This document shows positions 1 to 12,742 of a stretch of 64,000 nt of DNA, one piece after another. The notes beneath the pieces are model-generated. The model saw only the letters and a list, made by a program, of their open reading frames with translations. It searched no databases and was not told the origin of the DNA. The stretch is from Planococcus citri (taxonomy: Eukaryota > Arthropoda > Insecta > Hemiptera > Pseudococcidae). The translations under genes were made by a program, and so were the position numbers. Within the stretch, counting starts at the first letter, position 1. Every line of letters starts with the position of its first letter. The DNA is taken from NCBI RefSeq assembly GCF_950023065.1, contig NC_088679.1, forward strand, positions 12,214,001 through 12,278,000, given 5' to 3'.

Positions 1-1109
1 TTCGTACCAATTTGTATATCTATAGGTAGTCGATGGGTACAAGTAGGTATGGCTTTCGCTGAAGAGATTAAATGCTGTTCTTGAAATTTTTCATACATTT
101 TTTGAGATCATTTGGTGATACTCGTAATTTCTTGCTATGTTCCACCTGGCTTTAAATTTATTGAAAAACGACTCACCCTCTCGAGCGTTTTAGTAAGTTA
201 TCCTGAAATTCTACGTAGTATAGTGCCAGTTCAGAACCCAATTTTCAGCTAATTTGTAAATTTCAAAAAAATGAAAAAATCATTTTACCAAGAAGGCTAT
301 GCAATGAGTAGTTTTTCAAAAGATATCGTGTGGGCATTTGGATTATGAATAAAAAATACAAACAAAACAAAACAAACTTTTTCACGCCTCTGCAGCACTT
401 CAAAATTTCTAAAGAAAATTGAAAACTCGTTGACAACTCTAGAATTTCCAAAAATTGGTACCTAGTTCTCGAGATAGGAAACAGTTGAAATTGAGTGGGC
501 GGTAATTATTAAAGTAGATAGATCGCAAAAAAAAATATTTGGTGGATTTTGACAAAATTCAGTGTAAACCTTCATTTTGAGTTGAAAGCCACGCAGAAAA
601 ATTTTAAATCTGAGGCTTTCCTGAAGGAGATATGAGATATATGAGTTCTCAAAGAGGTGACATTTTCGAAAAAATCATGACTTTTGCGCCAACTCTTACC
701 AGTTTAGGAAAAAAATGACCCTGTGTCAAAAAACAGAAACTATTTGAAATTCTTCGTCGATCTAGTCATTTGCCATTCACATACGAAACCATTCGACTGA
801 ATAAAGCTGATTCAATTTTCTGAAGTTTCACACTTTGTCATTGCATAATCATTCAGTGTGTGATCATAACGTGACAATTTTCCAAAAATTACCCAAAAAA
901 TTTTACTGTTTTGAATTTTTAAAATTTTAAAATTCAAAAGTGGACCTCAGCGCTAGAAATTTTAGTCTCAATAGCTTTAGGATGTGCTCTTTCCATCTAC
1001 AGCCTAGTTTCGTTCATACTGTCTTAAGGATGCGATTTCGAGAAGTTTTTGATTGGCTTGAATCTTTCATTCCCAACTTTTTCGGACCTTTTTTCTTTTT
1101 GTAAACTTG
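1..1109. other. Non-coding AT-rich sequence
   Basis: I see no gene here; the short reading frames have no recognisable domain or splice context. Bases about 540-700 resemble one arm of the fold-back element at 47219-48130: a segment with 'cattttgagttgaaag', then a gagctc-like block, then 'tttcgaaaaaatc'. This is probably a solitary, diverged fragment of that repeat family. Confidence 0.5.
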
Positions 1110-1740
1110 AGCGCAGTTCAGTTTTTGAATACCAACTTACTTATAGAAGAGTAGCAGTGCAAAAATTCGATCACGTTTAATATGTACTTAGCTTATGTTG
1201 GTACGTATGGTGTTTTTGTTATATTATATAGTGTGATTTTCTAATAATTTTTATATTCCTAATTAATGGGCCAAGATCACATTTTAGGTGCTTTGTTGAA
1301 ATATTGCCTGGACAATGTGAGACTATACATATTGAGCTGGCTTGAAAATTGGCTGAAATTGAATTTTTTACAGCTCAGACCAAATTCTACTCTTCATCTT
1401 TGATAAGATTTCAAAAATTCATCGAGAAAATGGGAATCTCGCTGGAGGTTCCATATCAATGAAGAAAGATGGAGTTCGAATTCGTGCAGTATTGAACCAT
1501 GAAGATGATTTTCACTCTGATTAGGTGGATAAAACTTTCTACTTATACGAATATTTTTGACAAGTATTTTGGTGTGAAAGTTTAAATCAGGTCAGCGAAT
1601 TATAAAGTACTGAAGAGTTAGAAGCACCAAATTTCCAGGTTAAGCATTGTCTCAAATCAGATTCACTTGAAATTATAGTTCAATATTCAGATGGGAAGGA
1701 GTACATTCATTTACCTTAAATATATTTACATGCCTACAGC
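1110..1740. repeat. Dispersed repeat, copy 1
   Basis: This block shares a string of motifs in the same order with 5400-6090 and 48290-48920. The shared motifs include 'gaataccaacttact', a stretch around 'agtgcaaaaat', 'aatgggccaag/aca' and the 'agatgggaaggaatgcattca' end. Copies are diverged by substitutions and small indels. There is no coding capacity, so the class of element is unknown. Confidence 0.6.
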
Positions 1741-2870
1741 ATTATTTACAAACTGCTAGATACTGCATCAGAGCGTATCTAGAAAAATGATGGATAACAA
1801 TATTAGGGCACTATAACAAGGGATATGCTCGTTCACCATTTTCTTTGCAAAAGAAAATGTTTTATATGTAGCTTGAAAACTATGACATTTGCAAAAATTT
1901 TACAAGAGCCCCTTTTGTAAAAAATGAAAATATATGACCAATTTTTCAAAAATCTTGAAATTGTAGGCAGTAGAACCTAAAGCCTGGTACACACGTATCC
2001 AATATATTTGACAAAACAGGCTTGTCAAATTGGATGAAATTTATCACATATATTTGGTTACATGGAAAGTCAAATGTATTAGATCATGTAAACGCTCTGA
2101 TAATCTAAGTTTTTTTTTCAAATTTTCAACGTTTTGTTGATCGATGACACCAATTCTGAAAATAGAAATTATTTATATTCTCAGAATTATCTTCAGAGTT
2201 GGTGTCTATGGTATCTCCGATCAACAAAACGTTAAAAATTTGAGAAAGACATCATCAGAGCGTCCACGCAACCAAATATGTTTGATAAATTCAATTTGAT
2301 TTGACAAATCGAGTTTGTCAAATATATTGGATCGTCTGTACCAGGCTTAAGATTTGAAAAAAAAGAAAAAAAACTATGAACATTTTTTTGTTGTCTCTTT
2401 TTTTAAAATTCCTTAGGTTCTACAGCACGTGAAATTTCAAGATTTTTTGCGAAATTAATCATACTGTCTCTTTTTCTACAATAAAGGACTCTTGTAAAAT
2501 TTTTGTTAATGTCACAGTTTTTGAGTTATAAAAAAATTGAATTAGCAAGAAAATGGCAACCAGCACACCCCCTGTTGTAATGCCCTAAATAATATAAGAG
2601 TTTGCATGAGGATGACATCCTGAGTTACAATCTACATTGAAAGGTAGGTAATTCCCTCGTACATCTCTGTGTAGCTATGACATAGACAACTTGCTTACAA
2701 TTAAAAATTATGTTACAAATTAAAAATAGAAGGATACTTACATTTAGCCCTACTATGCCATCAAGTGGACTTCATATGATTGTCTTCTGGTTTGTTAACG
2801 ATTTTTCATCCTTGTCAGAATTTTCCATGGCTGAATAATTATCTTCATACTTACTTGCACAAAATGAGAT
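1563..2870 (+). repeat. Tandem segmental duplication, copy A
   Basis: This copy matches 2937-4606 in order and orientation. It begins at 'tattttggtgtgaaagtt', continues through 'gcactataaca(a/g)gggatatgct' and 'gatgacatcctgag/act', and ends at 'tacttgcacaaaat'. It carries a private fold-back insertion at 1981-2347 that copy B lacks. At 2753-2756 it keeps the uninterrupted CTAT site where copy B has an LTR-like insertion. Divergence is visible throughout, so the duplication is not recent. Confidence 0.7.
1981..2347. mobile_element. Fold-back MITE with TAA target duplication
   Basis: The 367-bp element is almost entirely palindromic. Its left end AGCCTGGTACACACGTATCC is mirrored by the right end with one indel and one mismatch over about 35 bp. 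An inner pair around 'ttttgttgatcg' and 'cgatcaacaaaa' extends the fold-back. TAA flanks both ends (1978-1980, 2348-2350), the usual target duplication of PIF/Harbinger-type elements. There is no ORF, so it is non-autonomous. The paralogous segment near 3690-3700 lacks it, which supports a true insertion. Confidence 0.75.
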
Positions 2871-3280
2871 CTCTCTATTTGTATCGAATTTCGGGAATTG
2901 GATACTAAACTTCTGATTATTTTGATTGATAAGTAGGTATTTTGGTGTGAAAGTTGAAATCAGGCCAAAGAATTACTTTATAAGATACCTACTGGAGAGT
3001 TAGAAACACCAAATTTTCAGATTAGACATCTCAAATCAAATTTACTGAAAATAATTACCTACAATTCATTATTTAGATGGGAGGGAATGCATTCACTTAC
3101 CAAAATATATTTACATACTTACAGCTTTTGAATTTCACCGATAGGTTATAAACAGGCCCTCAAAAGTATTATTTTTCTTTAGGTAGGTCAAGATTTGTCC
3201 TATTTTCTGCATTAAAATTTTGGCAAATTTTTTCCAAAACTTTTTATAGGGTTGCTTGCATTAATCTCGCTGGTATTAAG

Positions 3281-3393
3281 TATGACAAATTGCCTATCTT
3301 CAAAATTGTAGGAGCCAACTTGATTCAAGATTTTCAAATTTTCAAATTGTGATCGCGCCTTCAAGTTTAATAATATAGGTAGGCAATTTGTCA
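3281..3393. repeat. Short inverted-repeat insertion
   Basis: About 113 bp bounded by 'tatgacaaattgcctatctt' and an inverted near-copy ending 'aatttgtcattata'. It looks like a very short fold-back MITE. The reading frame across it (minus strand, 68 codons) is a by-product of the palindrome. Confidence 0.45.
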
Positions 3394-4092
3394 TTATAAG
3401 ATTTTTTTGTTTGTCCATTTGAGCACAACATTGTTTACATTAAAGTGAAAAAGTAAAAGTGCAACACTGGACAATAGATGATACTACATCGGAGCTTATC
3501 TTGAAAATATAGCGGATAACAATATTATGGCACTATAACAGGGGATATGCTGGTCCACCATTTTCTTTGCAGAAGCGAATTTTTTACACCTCAAAAACTA
3601 TGACATTTACCTACAAAAATTTTACAAGGGTCCATTTTGTAAAAGATGAAAAAATATGACCAATTTTTCAAAAATCTTGAAATTTTAGACAGTAGAATCT
3701 ATGATTTTAATAATAGAAAAAAAACTATGAAATTTTTTTGTTTTTTCATCTTTAAAAATTTCTTAGGTCTACAGTATGTGAAATTTCAAGATTTTTGCAA
3801 AATTAATGATATTGTTCATTGCCTACAAAAAAGAATTCTTTTAAAATATTTGTTAATGTCATAGTTTTTGATTTAAAAATAGTTCGCTTTTGCAAGAAAA
3901 TGGCGGACCAGCATCCTCCGTTATAGTGCCCTAAACAATATAAGAGTTTGCTGAGGATGACATCCTGACTTGCAATCTACATTGAAAGGTGATTCACTCA
4001 TACAACCTCTGTGTTGCTAGGTAGACATTTGCTTACAATTAAAATTATGCTGCAAATTAAAAATAAAGGATACTTACATTTAGCCCTACTAT

Positions 4093-4488
4093 TGAGAGAC
4101 GTGAGACTTGTGTATATTTTTTACTTCATTCACGATATGAACAAGACGTATATATTAAATGGTGCCGTTACAAAATAAATACAGATTCAGGGTCGGATTC
4201 GATAGAATTTATTCCAATTTTATTTGACAATAATATATTGTTATAATTATTTATTTCAATATTTCCAAAAGTCGCATTCACAAATGATAATTTATTTTTC
4301 TGCATAAAGCTGTAATAAGCATCAAATTTTACTCGTACTTCTGGGGAACTTATTAGTCAAAAGTTCAGTGTTGCCTGAATCGCTTATATGCTAGTCAATG
4401 CAACACTTTATCTGCAAGTACTAAACTATACTGTTCAACACTGGCGTTTTTGGACAGGAGGTGAGGAGCAAGGTTCCCTACCACTTCA
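4093..4488. mobile_element. Probable solo LTR (396 bp)
   Basis: The segment begins TGAGAG and ends CTTCA, a TG...CA pair. It is flanked by the 4-bp direct repeat CTAT (4089-4092 and 4489-4492). Copy A of the surrounding duplication has the intact, single CTAT site. Inside are a TATA-like 'tatatatt' and an AATAAA-like 'aaataaata', as expected of an LTR. The 4-bp duplication suits Ty3/gypsy elements. No internal region or second LTR is present, so this looks like an LTR-LTR recombination product. Superfamily is inferred from structure only. Confidence 0.6.
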
Positions 4489-4606
4489 CTATGTCATTAA
4501 GTGGTCTTAATAAAATCGTCTTCTCTGTAACTATGTTGACAATTTTTCATTGTTTCAAAATTTTCCATGGTCGAATTATCTTCATACTTACTTGCACAAA
4601 ATAAGC

Positions 4607-5399
4607 TTGCTCAAATTCAAGTTATATACCTTTTACAAATTGTATTCTTTCTTTATTGCACTTATTTTCGACGCCATCTGCTGAATTTTTCAGTTCCAAA
4701 TTTTAGGAATTGACCGTGGAACGTATTTCATATATTTTTCGCGCTTCCTACCTCCTTTTGGTTACTTTTTGCTTGCTGGAAATGGTTTTTTGAAGACACT
4801 CTACCACAACTTGTGTTCATTTTCTGCATCTAAATTTTGGCGAATTTTTTTCCAAAACTTTTTCAAGTTGCTTGCACTGATCTCACAGTAAATATTCTGG
4901 GTCATTGGGGTCATTGACTTCCTCCTCAACCTTGACTATGGGTTGGATCCTTTTCTGTTTTAAATAACCTTCAATTTTTTGAACCAAATCTTTTTTGTCA
5001 AATTTTAATTATTGCTTGAGGTCGTTTTTCAACTCCTCCAACTAGTTTTTATTCAAATGTGATTCTGCTTGTCTGCGGGATCTGCTACATTTTTTACCAT
5101 GTAGGTAGAAGTTACTACTGACATGCGCTGTCATGGACCATATCATTTTGGAATGTTTTTTTCAATAATCATCTTTGATATGAAGGTAGACAGTATGACA
5201 TCAGCATAACCAATTCACCATTTTTGGAAATCTTTGGAGGGGGAAGGGTCGGTGAAGCTTGTTGAATGCAACTTTGTTGTTCCATTCGCTTCTCTGGTAT
5301 GAAATAAATCAACGCTTGCTGATCTGTCATATTTTCATTTTGGCGTCATGATTTACCACATCTTGGGTGTAACACAGCTTTTCAAGCCAATTTATCAGC
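4607..5399. other. Non-coding sequence
   Basis: No ORF with recognisable content, no RNA gene and no clear repeat structure was seen. Confidence 0.5.
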
Positions 5400-6090
5400 A
5401 ACAAAATTGTCAATAGCCGATCTTCAAAATGAAATTTCACAATATTGATATAGAACCTCTTGACAGGTTTCGATTTGCTATTCCAAGTTTGAAAACTTGG
5501 ACGTACATAGATGATTAAAAAGTTTGATTTTTGAATACCAACTTACTTATTGAAGTGCATCAGTGCAAAAATCAATTTAATTACATTCTCATCTCTGTGG
5601 GCTATATTATTCTTTTTTATGGTGCTAGGTAGATTCCAAATTATTGGGCCAACATCGTATTTCAGGTGCTTCGTTGAAATTCGCCTGGCTATAATGTGAG
5701 ACTTGGTATTGAATTGACAATTGAAAATTGGCGGAAATTGAATTTTCTACAGCTCATCTTTAATAAGATTTCAAAAATTACTCATTGAGAAAATGGAAAT
5801 CTTGCTGGGAGTGTTCCAATATATGTGAACGAGGAAAGATGGAGTTCAAATTTGTTCAGTATTGAACCATGGAGATGATTTTCTCGCTAGTTAGGTGGGC
5901 AAAAATTTCTATAATAATGATTATTTTGGTCGATATTTGAAAGTTCAAATCAGGCCAGAGAAGTATGAGGTTCTGGAGGGTTAGATACAGCAACTTTTCA
6001 AGCTAGGAATCTTAGATCAGATTCACTGAAAATTATAGTTGAATATTCAGATGGGAAGGAATGCATTCATTTACCAAAAATACTTGTACT
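5400..6090. repeat. Dispersed repeat, copy 2
   Basis: This copy matches 1110-1740 and 48290-48920. The order is a 'gaaatttcac...gatttgct...ccaagtttgaaaacttgg' block, then 'gaataccaacttactta', 'gggccaa', 'agcaacttttc' and an 'agatgggaaggaatgcattca' end. Its 5' part (5415-5560) is closest to 48296-48430. Confidence 0.6.
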
Positions 6091-6289
6091 CACATAAATT
6101 TATTGTCTATGTCTGGGTCCCAAGTAGTATTTATAGCTTGAAGTAGAAATGCCAATCGACTTGTTCATAATTCGAATTTGTAAAACTTTATTTATCACAT
6201 GTTTGATACCTATACATTTAACATGCATATCATGACCTATACCTCCCCCCCACCTATACCCCCCCGCATCAAACACATTTTATTCACAT

Positions 6290-7480
6290 AGTTTCTCGTC
6301 ATTGTATAAACGACACCGTGGCTCGTTCGAGATGCATTTTTCGACGAAAGGGTGCCACAGCAGCCGAAGCCTACATATACTACAAGTGAAAGAATACACA
6401 CGCGAGCAGAAGTAGCTGCAGCGTCGTCGTCGTCGTCGGCCCATAGGTTGGTAAGTGAGGAACGAAGGGGGCCCGTCGTTGGAAATAATTTCGTTATTTC
6501 ACAGTCATTAATTTGAGAAACGTTTCTTGTCAGAAATAAGGTCCCTGGATCTAGTGCTTTTTCCTTTTCCGCCGCGCCGCCCTCGCTGCCAACCCCGTCC
6601 AGCGCCGACGTGTTTCGTCCTTAATTTAAATATTTCCTTTCTTCGTTTTCTGCACAACAACAACGCACACACAACGAAAATAGTAAACGCACAGAGAGGA
6701 CTGAGGAGCGAACAGGGCAGGCAGGACGATCGCGTTGTGTTATCCTTATATTCTACAGAAAGAAGAAGAAGAAGTCGGAGAAGGAGCAGCTATATAGCGA
6801 GCGTTGCTTTTAAATTAATTTCTGCCATTAATATTTTGTTTTAAATTATTTTACTGAAGAGCCCTTTTTGTTTTACTCTTTCGCTTGATTACTTTGTTTC
6901 TCCTTTTTGCTTCTTCTTTTTCTTTTACGCGAAACGCGAGCGACGTGTACGGAGCAGAGCAGCGAGCGGCCCGACTACCCTGCTTATTTTCTTTTTCTCT
7001 TCTTGACGCGAGAATATTGTAGGGTTTTTTCTTATAGGCTGCTGTGCTGCTGCCAACCAAGGTACCTTCCACGCGAGATGGAGTGAAATGAGAAGCCCGG
7101 GGGGAGGAGGGGGGGCGTTACGTCGAGAATATTTTCGACGTGATATCGTCTATAGTTTCGAAGTGTTGCCAGAGAGCAGCGAGACGAGGAGGGGGAGGAG
7201 TTGAAGGAGAGAAATAATGAGAGAATACGTATATATATATACGGACGCCGTAAACAGCTTTTTCTCAATAACTACGCCTGAAGTAAATTTATTGTGTAAC
7301 GGTTCGAAAAGAGCTGGAGAGGCGGAGGCGCAGAAGGCGAAGGCAAAAAAACGAGAAAGTTTATTGAAAAAGCACACCGTACACCGTGCTTACTGGAGCG
7401 CCTTTCAGCCTGCCTTTTTCTCTTCTCTTCGCGTATTTCTTCTTTCTTTCTTCTTCTTTAATTAAGCTTCATTTTGCGAA
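6290..7480. promoter_or_regulatory. GC-richer, CpG-containing promoter-like island
   Basis: Base composition changes sharply here from AT-rich to mixed, with many CG dinucleotides. A GTC/CGT microsatellite lies at about 6421-6440, followed by a strong 5' splice-site match (TTG|GTAAGTGAGG) near 6449 on the plus strand. AGA/GAG-rich tracts follow to 7210. This is how a transcription start with a non-coding first exon can look in insect genomes. Open frames here are low-complexity and not convincing proteins. Strand and target gene are unknown. Confidence 0.35.
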
Positions 7481-8749
7481 CGCGATTTTAAATTAGAATT
7501 TATCTTAATACAACCGTCGACGATGCTGAAGCGTACAAAGCTCGGATTTATTATACGACTCGAAAGAGTTGGATTTTTTTACGTGGTGTATAATTGAAGG
7601 ATTGATTTTTTTTTTTTTTTTTTTTGAAGATGTGTAAGAAATGAGGTGGGAATTGTTGGTGGGGTTGGCGGATTGAAAACTAGATGAATACTTACTGCAT
7701 TGGATAGCTGATGAAATAAAGTACATAATAAGAACATGACAGGAAATGAAGTAACAATATTTTGAGTTTTTCCCTAATTCTGCAGTGCCCCAGTCCCCAT
7801 AAAAAGCATTTTTTCAAAGCAGTTAGCTAAGTCTTATTAAATTAATTCCGAAATTGAAACACAGGTTTACTTATAATTTAGGGTAACTTACTGCCTTTGA
7901 ACAGAGGTCCAATTTATAAAAAAAATTAATTTACTTACTTCTACTTTAATAACTCGGAACATTTTAACCATCTTTCTGTACGGTTGGTGTTCATTTTTTT
8001 CATACAAAATTTAAATGTTGCTATCAGCCCAAGCAGCTCGACGATTTTCCACATTAAAAATGGAATTTCACTCTTTGGAAATTCATCGATTTTAGATTTA
8101 TTAGTGTTTAGGTTGTTTCGTCGAATAAAGGCAATTTTAAATAAGTAATGTACCCAAGCAACCGATATCGGAAATGAAAATTCTCGGCCGATTTTCTTCT
8201 TGATTACGTTTCACTTATTTCGATAAAATTATAAAATAATCCTCGTTCGAAAACTACTTTGATTCGAATTTTTAGCAATGAGGATTAGAGAATTGGTTAC
8301 TTGAGACGAGGCAGTGTTTTAAATGAAATATGCTGGAATTCTTTGGCAACGTTGGAAAAAAAGAGAAGAAAATGAACTTCGATGTAGAATAAATGGGCCG
8401 AATCCACCGAGTGAATAAGCTTTAAGCTCGTTTGAATTATTTTGTCGTTTTTTGCAGATCGTTCGAGTATTTTGGGAAAAATTTTAAAGAATACTTACCT
8501 AATTAAAAATTTTGTATCGTGTTTGACCACGGTGGAATTTCTTGATCTTTTATCATCGGTTTCAGCCGGTTTTAAATCGTATCTTTCTCACGCGATTTCA
8601 TTGTTGAAAAAATTGAAAAACAGGTGGATATGAGTTTCCGAACTGGCAAAAAGCAATTATGAAGAAAATTGGGACACTAATAAACGCCAATTAGTACACG
8701 CGTTTTTCGAGCTCTATCTGATTTTAACAGTTTTTATAGCTGGGCTTTT
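7481..8749. other. Non-coding sequence
   Basis: Includes a T-homopolymer near 7602-7626. A stretch at 8457-8621 is bounded by a decent acceptor (ttttttgcag) and a weak donor, but the encoded 55 or so residues are AT-driven and unrecognised. No gene is called. Confidence 0.4.
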
Positions 8750-10250
8750 TTGAAATCTGGAATTTCCAAAAATATAAGGTTCAAGGCTCCAGAATTCGAC
8801 TTGAAAATCGTTCCAATCGACTCAGCATGTTGAATAATTAGGACGTGAAGTATAATAAATTTTAGCTTTCCAACTTTACCTATTTGGGAGGTAAAATGTT
8901 GTGGAAATTTCAATTTTCAAAATCTGATCGAGGCTCCAAAACTGCTGGAAAAGGTGTACACTTATTTCCGATTGATTTGCAAGATTTAAAATAGGCCACA
9001 AACCTAGTTCAAGTTTTTTTTTTTAGGTCAATATGGTAAAATTTTGATTTCTTCGTATTTTTAATCCGAAATTTTATTTTCGAAAATTTGCGAAAAACTG
9101 ATAAGTAAATCATGCTGATGGCTGAAGTTTGAACTGGTTATAATTCCTGCGTGCTGTTTTGATTTAGTTTCATCTGATTAAAAAATGTTTTCGCCAGTTG
9201 GGATACCTTAATTCCTTGTTGGGAAAAAAGTTCCCGATCCAGTTGCAGATCTAAATTAATTCAGGTTTCAAAAATATATTTGGATCAAAGTATACGTATC
9301 TCATAACGAGATTGTAATTTAAGCAAAAATTCTTTTACAATCAGCATAAATAATTCTTGTTATTTCATCATTATAGGTATTAACTATTACGTTGTGAAAA
9401 TAATTATAACTTAATCCTTGTTATTATATCATTACTCTTCTGTGAAAATATCCATCGTACATATTAGCCAAAGTGGGATTGGTTGAAAGAAAAAAGCGTT
9501 GGTTGGTTTGTTTCGGGTGTAGTGAAAGATAGAAAACTAGAGTCTTGTTATGTGAGGGGGGGGGAGGGATATCTAATGAAAATTTACAGGCTGACATGAG
9601 AAATAAAACACCAATTTTGCTGAATAAAAATGTTATCCAGCGAATTAAAAAAAAATCGTCCTTACTTCCTCATACGTTTCCTCATATTCCGAAGGATCTG
9701 GAGGGTCCGGCAGCTTCGCCGGAGGATTATTATACCTACAACGCGTTGGTCAATAGTGGACCATGGGTATAGCCCTAACTCACCAAAAAGTAATCTTACC
9801 CTTGTAAGGAGAATTACCAGAACTGATATTGGACGCCTATGGACTCCTAATAACTCACAAAAAAAATAAAAAACAACTCAATCGTCCTCCTTTAATTAAT
9901 CAGTTAATTAATCGAATTCAAAACGCGGACGAACCCATGTGTGCACAATGAAAATGAAAGAAAAATTCCAGTAGCCAAGAGATACTCGTAAAATTACAGT
10001 TTTGCGGTATTCAATTTCCTAAAAAGTCAGTTTTCGGGTGTAGCAAAATTTTTCTGGGTGTAGCGACAGCAAGCCATTCAAGGGTGTGACATAGAAAAGC
10101 TGCCGCTGCCGATGCTAAGTTGTGAACAATTTTTTGTCACTTTTTTTTCTCGCACATTCTATGGAGTTGTTAGTTTTTACAGAAAAGAAAATCTGCCGCG
10201 AAAGTTTTTCTTAGAAATTTATAATTTATGCATCAGAATTCTTTTAAATA
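8750..10250 (+). repeat. Diverged tandem duplication, left copy
   Basis: Segments 8750-9350 and 9960-10200 match, in order, segments of 10790-11640. Shared blocks include the 'aatttaagcaaaaattct(t/c)ttacaatcag' block, the 'aaattacagttttg' block and 'gttgttagttttt'. The left copy has about 0.6 kb between the two matching parts that the right copy lacks (about 9360-9960). That stretch carries a small open frame without recognised content. Confidence 0.5.
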
Positions 10251-10789
10251 ACCTCCTTGTCAAGAGAAACACTGTTCTGTTTCATCAAGTTTATTGTAAA
10301 CTAATTTGCTGGGGTAGGACGTCTTTGACTTTGACATTTTTCTGAATAATGTTGAAGAATTCGATAAAAAGTTGTAAGGGGCTCTCAGAAGACTACAGGA
10401 AAAATGTTTTGGGCCCCAGCTTAAACTATAATTATTCTATGGAGCTTCAGGTTTTAAAATTTACCTAGGTTAAAAATAAAAAAAGTGAATAAAAATGTTT
10501 TTTTTTTGATTTTTTTTGTGATACTCAAGTTACAAAGTACGTATAGGTACTTATCTAATTGATTATATGGGTATAGCTATTGGAACAGTTATCCACTCCA
10601 CTTTTAAGGAAGATGTCCCAACTGGCACAAACATTTTCAAACCAGACTGAGCCAGATATTTCAGAAAATGAATTGCATTTTTCGATTTTTGCTGAATTTA
10701 TAAAAATGAAAATCATACCCAAGTACCTATTAAGTCAAAAAAAAAAGAAAAAAATCAAAATTCCAACATGTTGACCAAAAAAGCTGAAT

Positions 10790-11640
10790 TTGGTGCGCAC
10801 CTTATTTCCGACTCTTCAAATTGAATAGAAACTGTTTCGAACTGTTTTGAGCAGTTCTGGAGTCTCTAGAAAATTTTGAAAAATTGAAATTATTGCAAAA
10901 TTTCGTCAAATAAAGTTGGAAGGTATAGTTTCAAGTCCAAAAAAAAGTCATTGTTAATAATGACTCACTTATGGTATGTAGAATGTTAATTTCTTCAAAT
11001 TTTCAATCCAAAATTTCATTTTTGAAAATTCGCTAAAAACCGCGATTAATCATTTCGATGCCTGAAGTTGAAACTGGTTATAATTTTGGCTTACTGTTTT
11101 GATTTAGTTTCGTCTAGTTCAACATGTTTTCTCCAATTAGGATGCTATAGGTACCTAGTAGAAACCTACTTCCTTTGTGGGGGAAAAAAGTTCTAGATAA
11201 GTATAGTTGGATCTGAATTAGTCCAGGTTCTGAAAAAAAAATACCTATATATATAAGGGGATCAAAGTACAAATATGTACCTACTGATATCTAATAATAA
11301 AATCCTAATTTAAGCAAAAAATTCTCTTACAATCAGAGAACATTTTCTCCTTTTTTCCTTAACTGTATAGGCATGAGACAGTGAAATTACAGTTTTGTCG
11401 ATCAATAATATGTATGAGTATTATTCAAGTTTCAAAAAAGTCAGTTATCGAGTAGGTATAACAAACCTTTTCTAGATATAGCGAGCCATTTTTGGGTGTG
11501 ACATAAAAGAAGCTGCCACTGTCACGGCTGAGTTGTGAGCAATTTTTGTACATTTTTTGCTCACTCACTCTATAGGTAGAGTTGTTAGTTTTTAACGAAG
11601 TTTTTCTTAGAAATTCATTATTTATGCATCAGAGTTCTGA
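10790..11640 (+). repeat. Diverged tandem duplication, right copy
   Basis: Right-hand relative of 8750-10250. Its first part also belongs to a diverged family seen at 11810-12440 and 36130-36900, marked by a 'gagcctcc' block followed by 'cgactca(g/a)(c/t)atg(t/a)tgaa'. No protein is encoded. Confidence 0.5.
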
Positions 11641-12594
11641 ATTTTGATCCAAACTAAGCTAGATTGAAAGATAATGCAAGAATGCGTCACCAGCGAAAAT
11701 TTCAGGGACTAAAGTACATTTTTCGATGCTTGCAGATAAATTTTTAAAAATCAAATCGCAGCCATATAATGAAAAAAAAAAAATCAAAATTCTACCAAGT
11801 TGACCTAAAAAGCTGAAATTTGGCGCGTCCTTTTCGACTCTTTAAATTGAATAGAAACTGTTTCGAACCGTTTTGAGCAGTTCATGGAGCCTCCAAAAAA
11901 TGTTGAAAATGTAAATTTTTGCAAAATTTCATCAAAATGAAGTTGGAAAGATGAAATTCTCTCTTTATACCAACATCATCATGCTTAGTCGACTGCGAGG
12001 TAGTTTCAAGTCATTTTTGGGTCCTTCTGAAATATTTTAGAAATTCCAGTTTTCCAAAAAAAAGCCATAAAATCTTTCCAAATCAACTTTAGAACGAATG
12101 TTCGCGATTGGTGCTTTTGATAGATTACCCATCATTTTTTCAGAACTTGTTCGAATTGGTCAAGTGCGTCACTTACCTGCACCAATCTCCTAAAGTTGAT
12201 TGAAATAGATTTTATGGCGTTTTTTTGTGAACTGGAAGTTCCAAAAAGTCAGCTGAAGCTTCAAAACGACTTGAAATCAACGCCAGTCGATTCAGTGTGT
12301 TGAAATTGAGATTTAAAATGAATTTTCGGCTATCCAACTTTATTTTTTGATGAAATTTCGTGAAAATTTCAAGTTTCAAAAATTTGCTGTAGGCTGTGGA
12401 GCTGCTGAAAACGGTTCAAACTCCTTTCTAATCAGTTTGTTTGTAGGGTCAAAAATAAGGTGTATATCCCGAGTTTGAGCTTTCTAGGTCAATTTACATA
12501 GTAAGATTTTGATTTTTATTTAATTTTTTTTCTTTTTGGCTCAAGTTTAACTTTCAAAAATTCACTAAAAGCCGAAAAATCTTTTTTATAGCCT
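11640..12594. repeat. Further copy of a diverged dispersed repeat
   Basis: Shows the same landmarks as 8800-8960 and 36230-36740: 'gaagttggaaag', 'ggagcctcc', and a 'cgattcagtgtgttgaa' block. The unit is too decayed to classify. Confidence 0.4.
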
Positions 12595-12742
12595 GTTCAT
12601 TTTTGTTAGACACCTGGAAAATGTAAGAAATACTCAATCAATCAATGGCTGTGTCTTGAAAAGTACATATACGTTTTTTTGAATCATTGTTTGATTTAAT
12701 TATTTATTTTACATTTCCAGGAGTCCAACTAAAATGACGAAC
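12595..12742. mobile_element. Short fold-back MITE candidate
   Basis: The 148-bp segment starts 'gttcatttttgttagacacc' and ends with an inverted near-copy 'aaaatgacgaac'. An inner pair 'acctggaaaatgtaa' / 'ttacatttccagg' continues the match. I could not see a clear target duplication, so its class is open. Confidence 0.5.

Larger units (their letters stand above)
2937..4606 (+). repeat. Tandem segmental duplication, copy B
   Basis: This is the second copy of the block at 1563-2870. It lacks the MITE but contains a 396-bp LTR-like insertion at 4093-4488 and a short palindrome at 3281-3393. A third, shorter relative of the first part lies near 5930-6090. Confidence 0.65.

Noticed and set aside
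6527..7465. Several Arg/Ser- or Glu-rich frames
   Set aside because: Low-complexity AGA/GAG and TCG tracts keep frames open; no domain or consistent splicing. Kept only as a promoter-like island.
8457..8621. A possible internal exon
   Set aside because: The acceptor is good but the donor is weak, and the encoded residues show no pattern beyond AT-rich composition.
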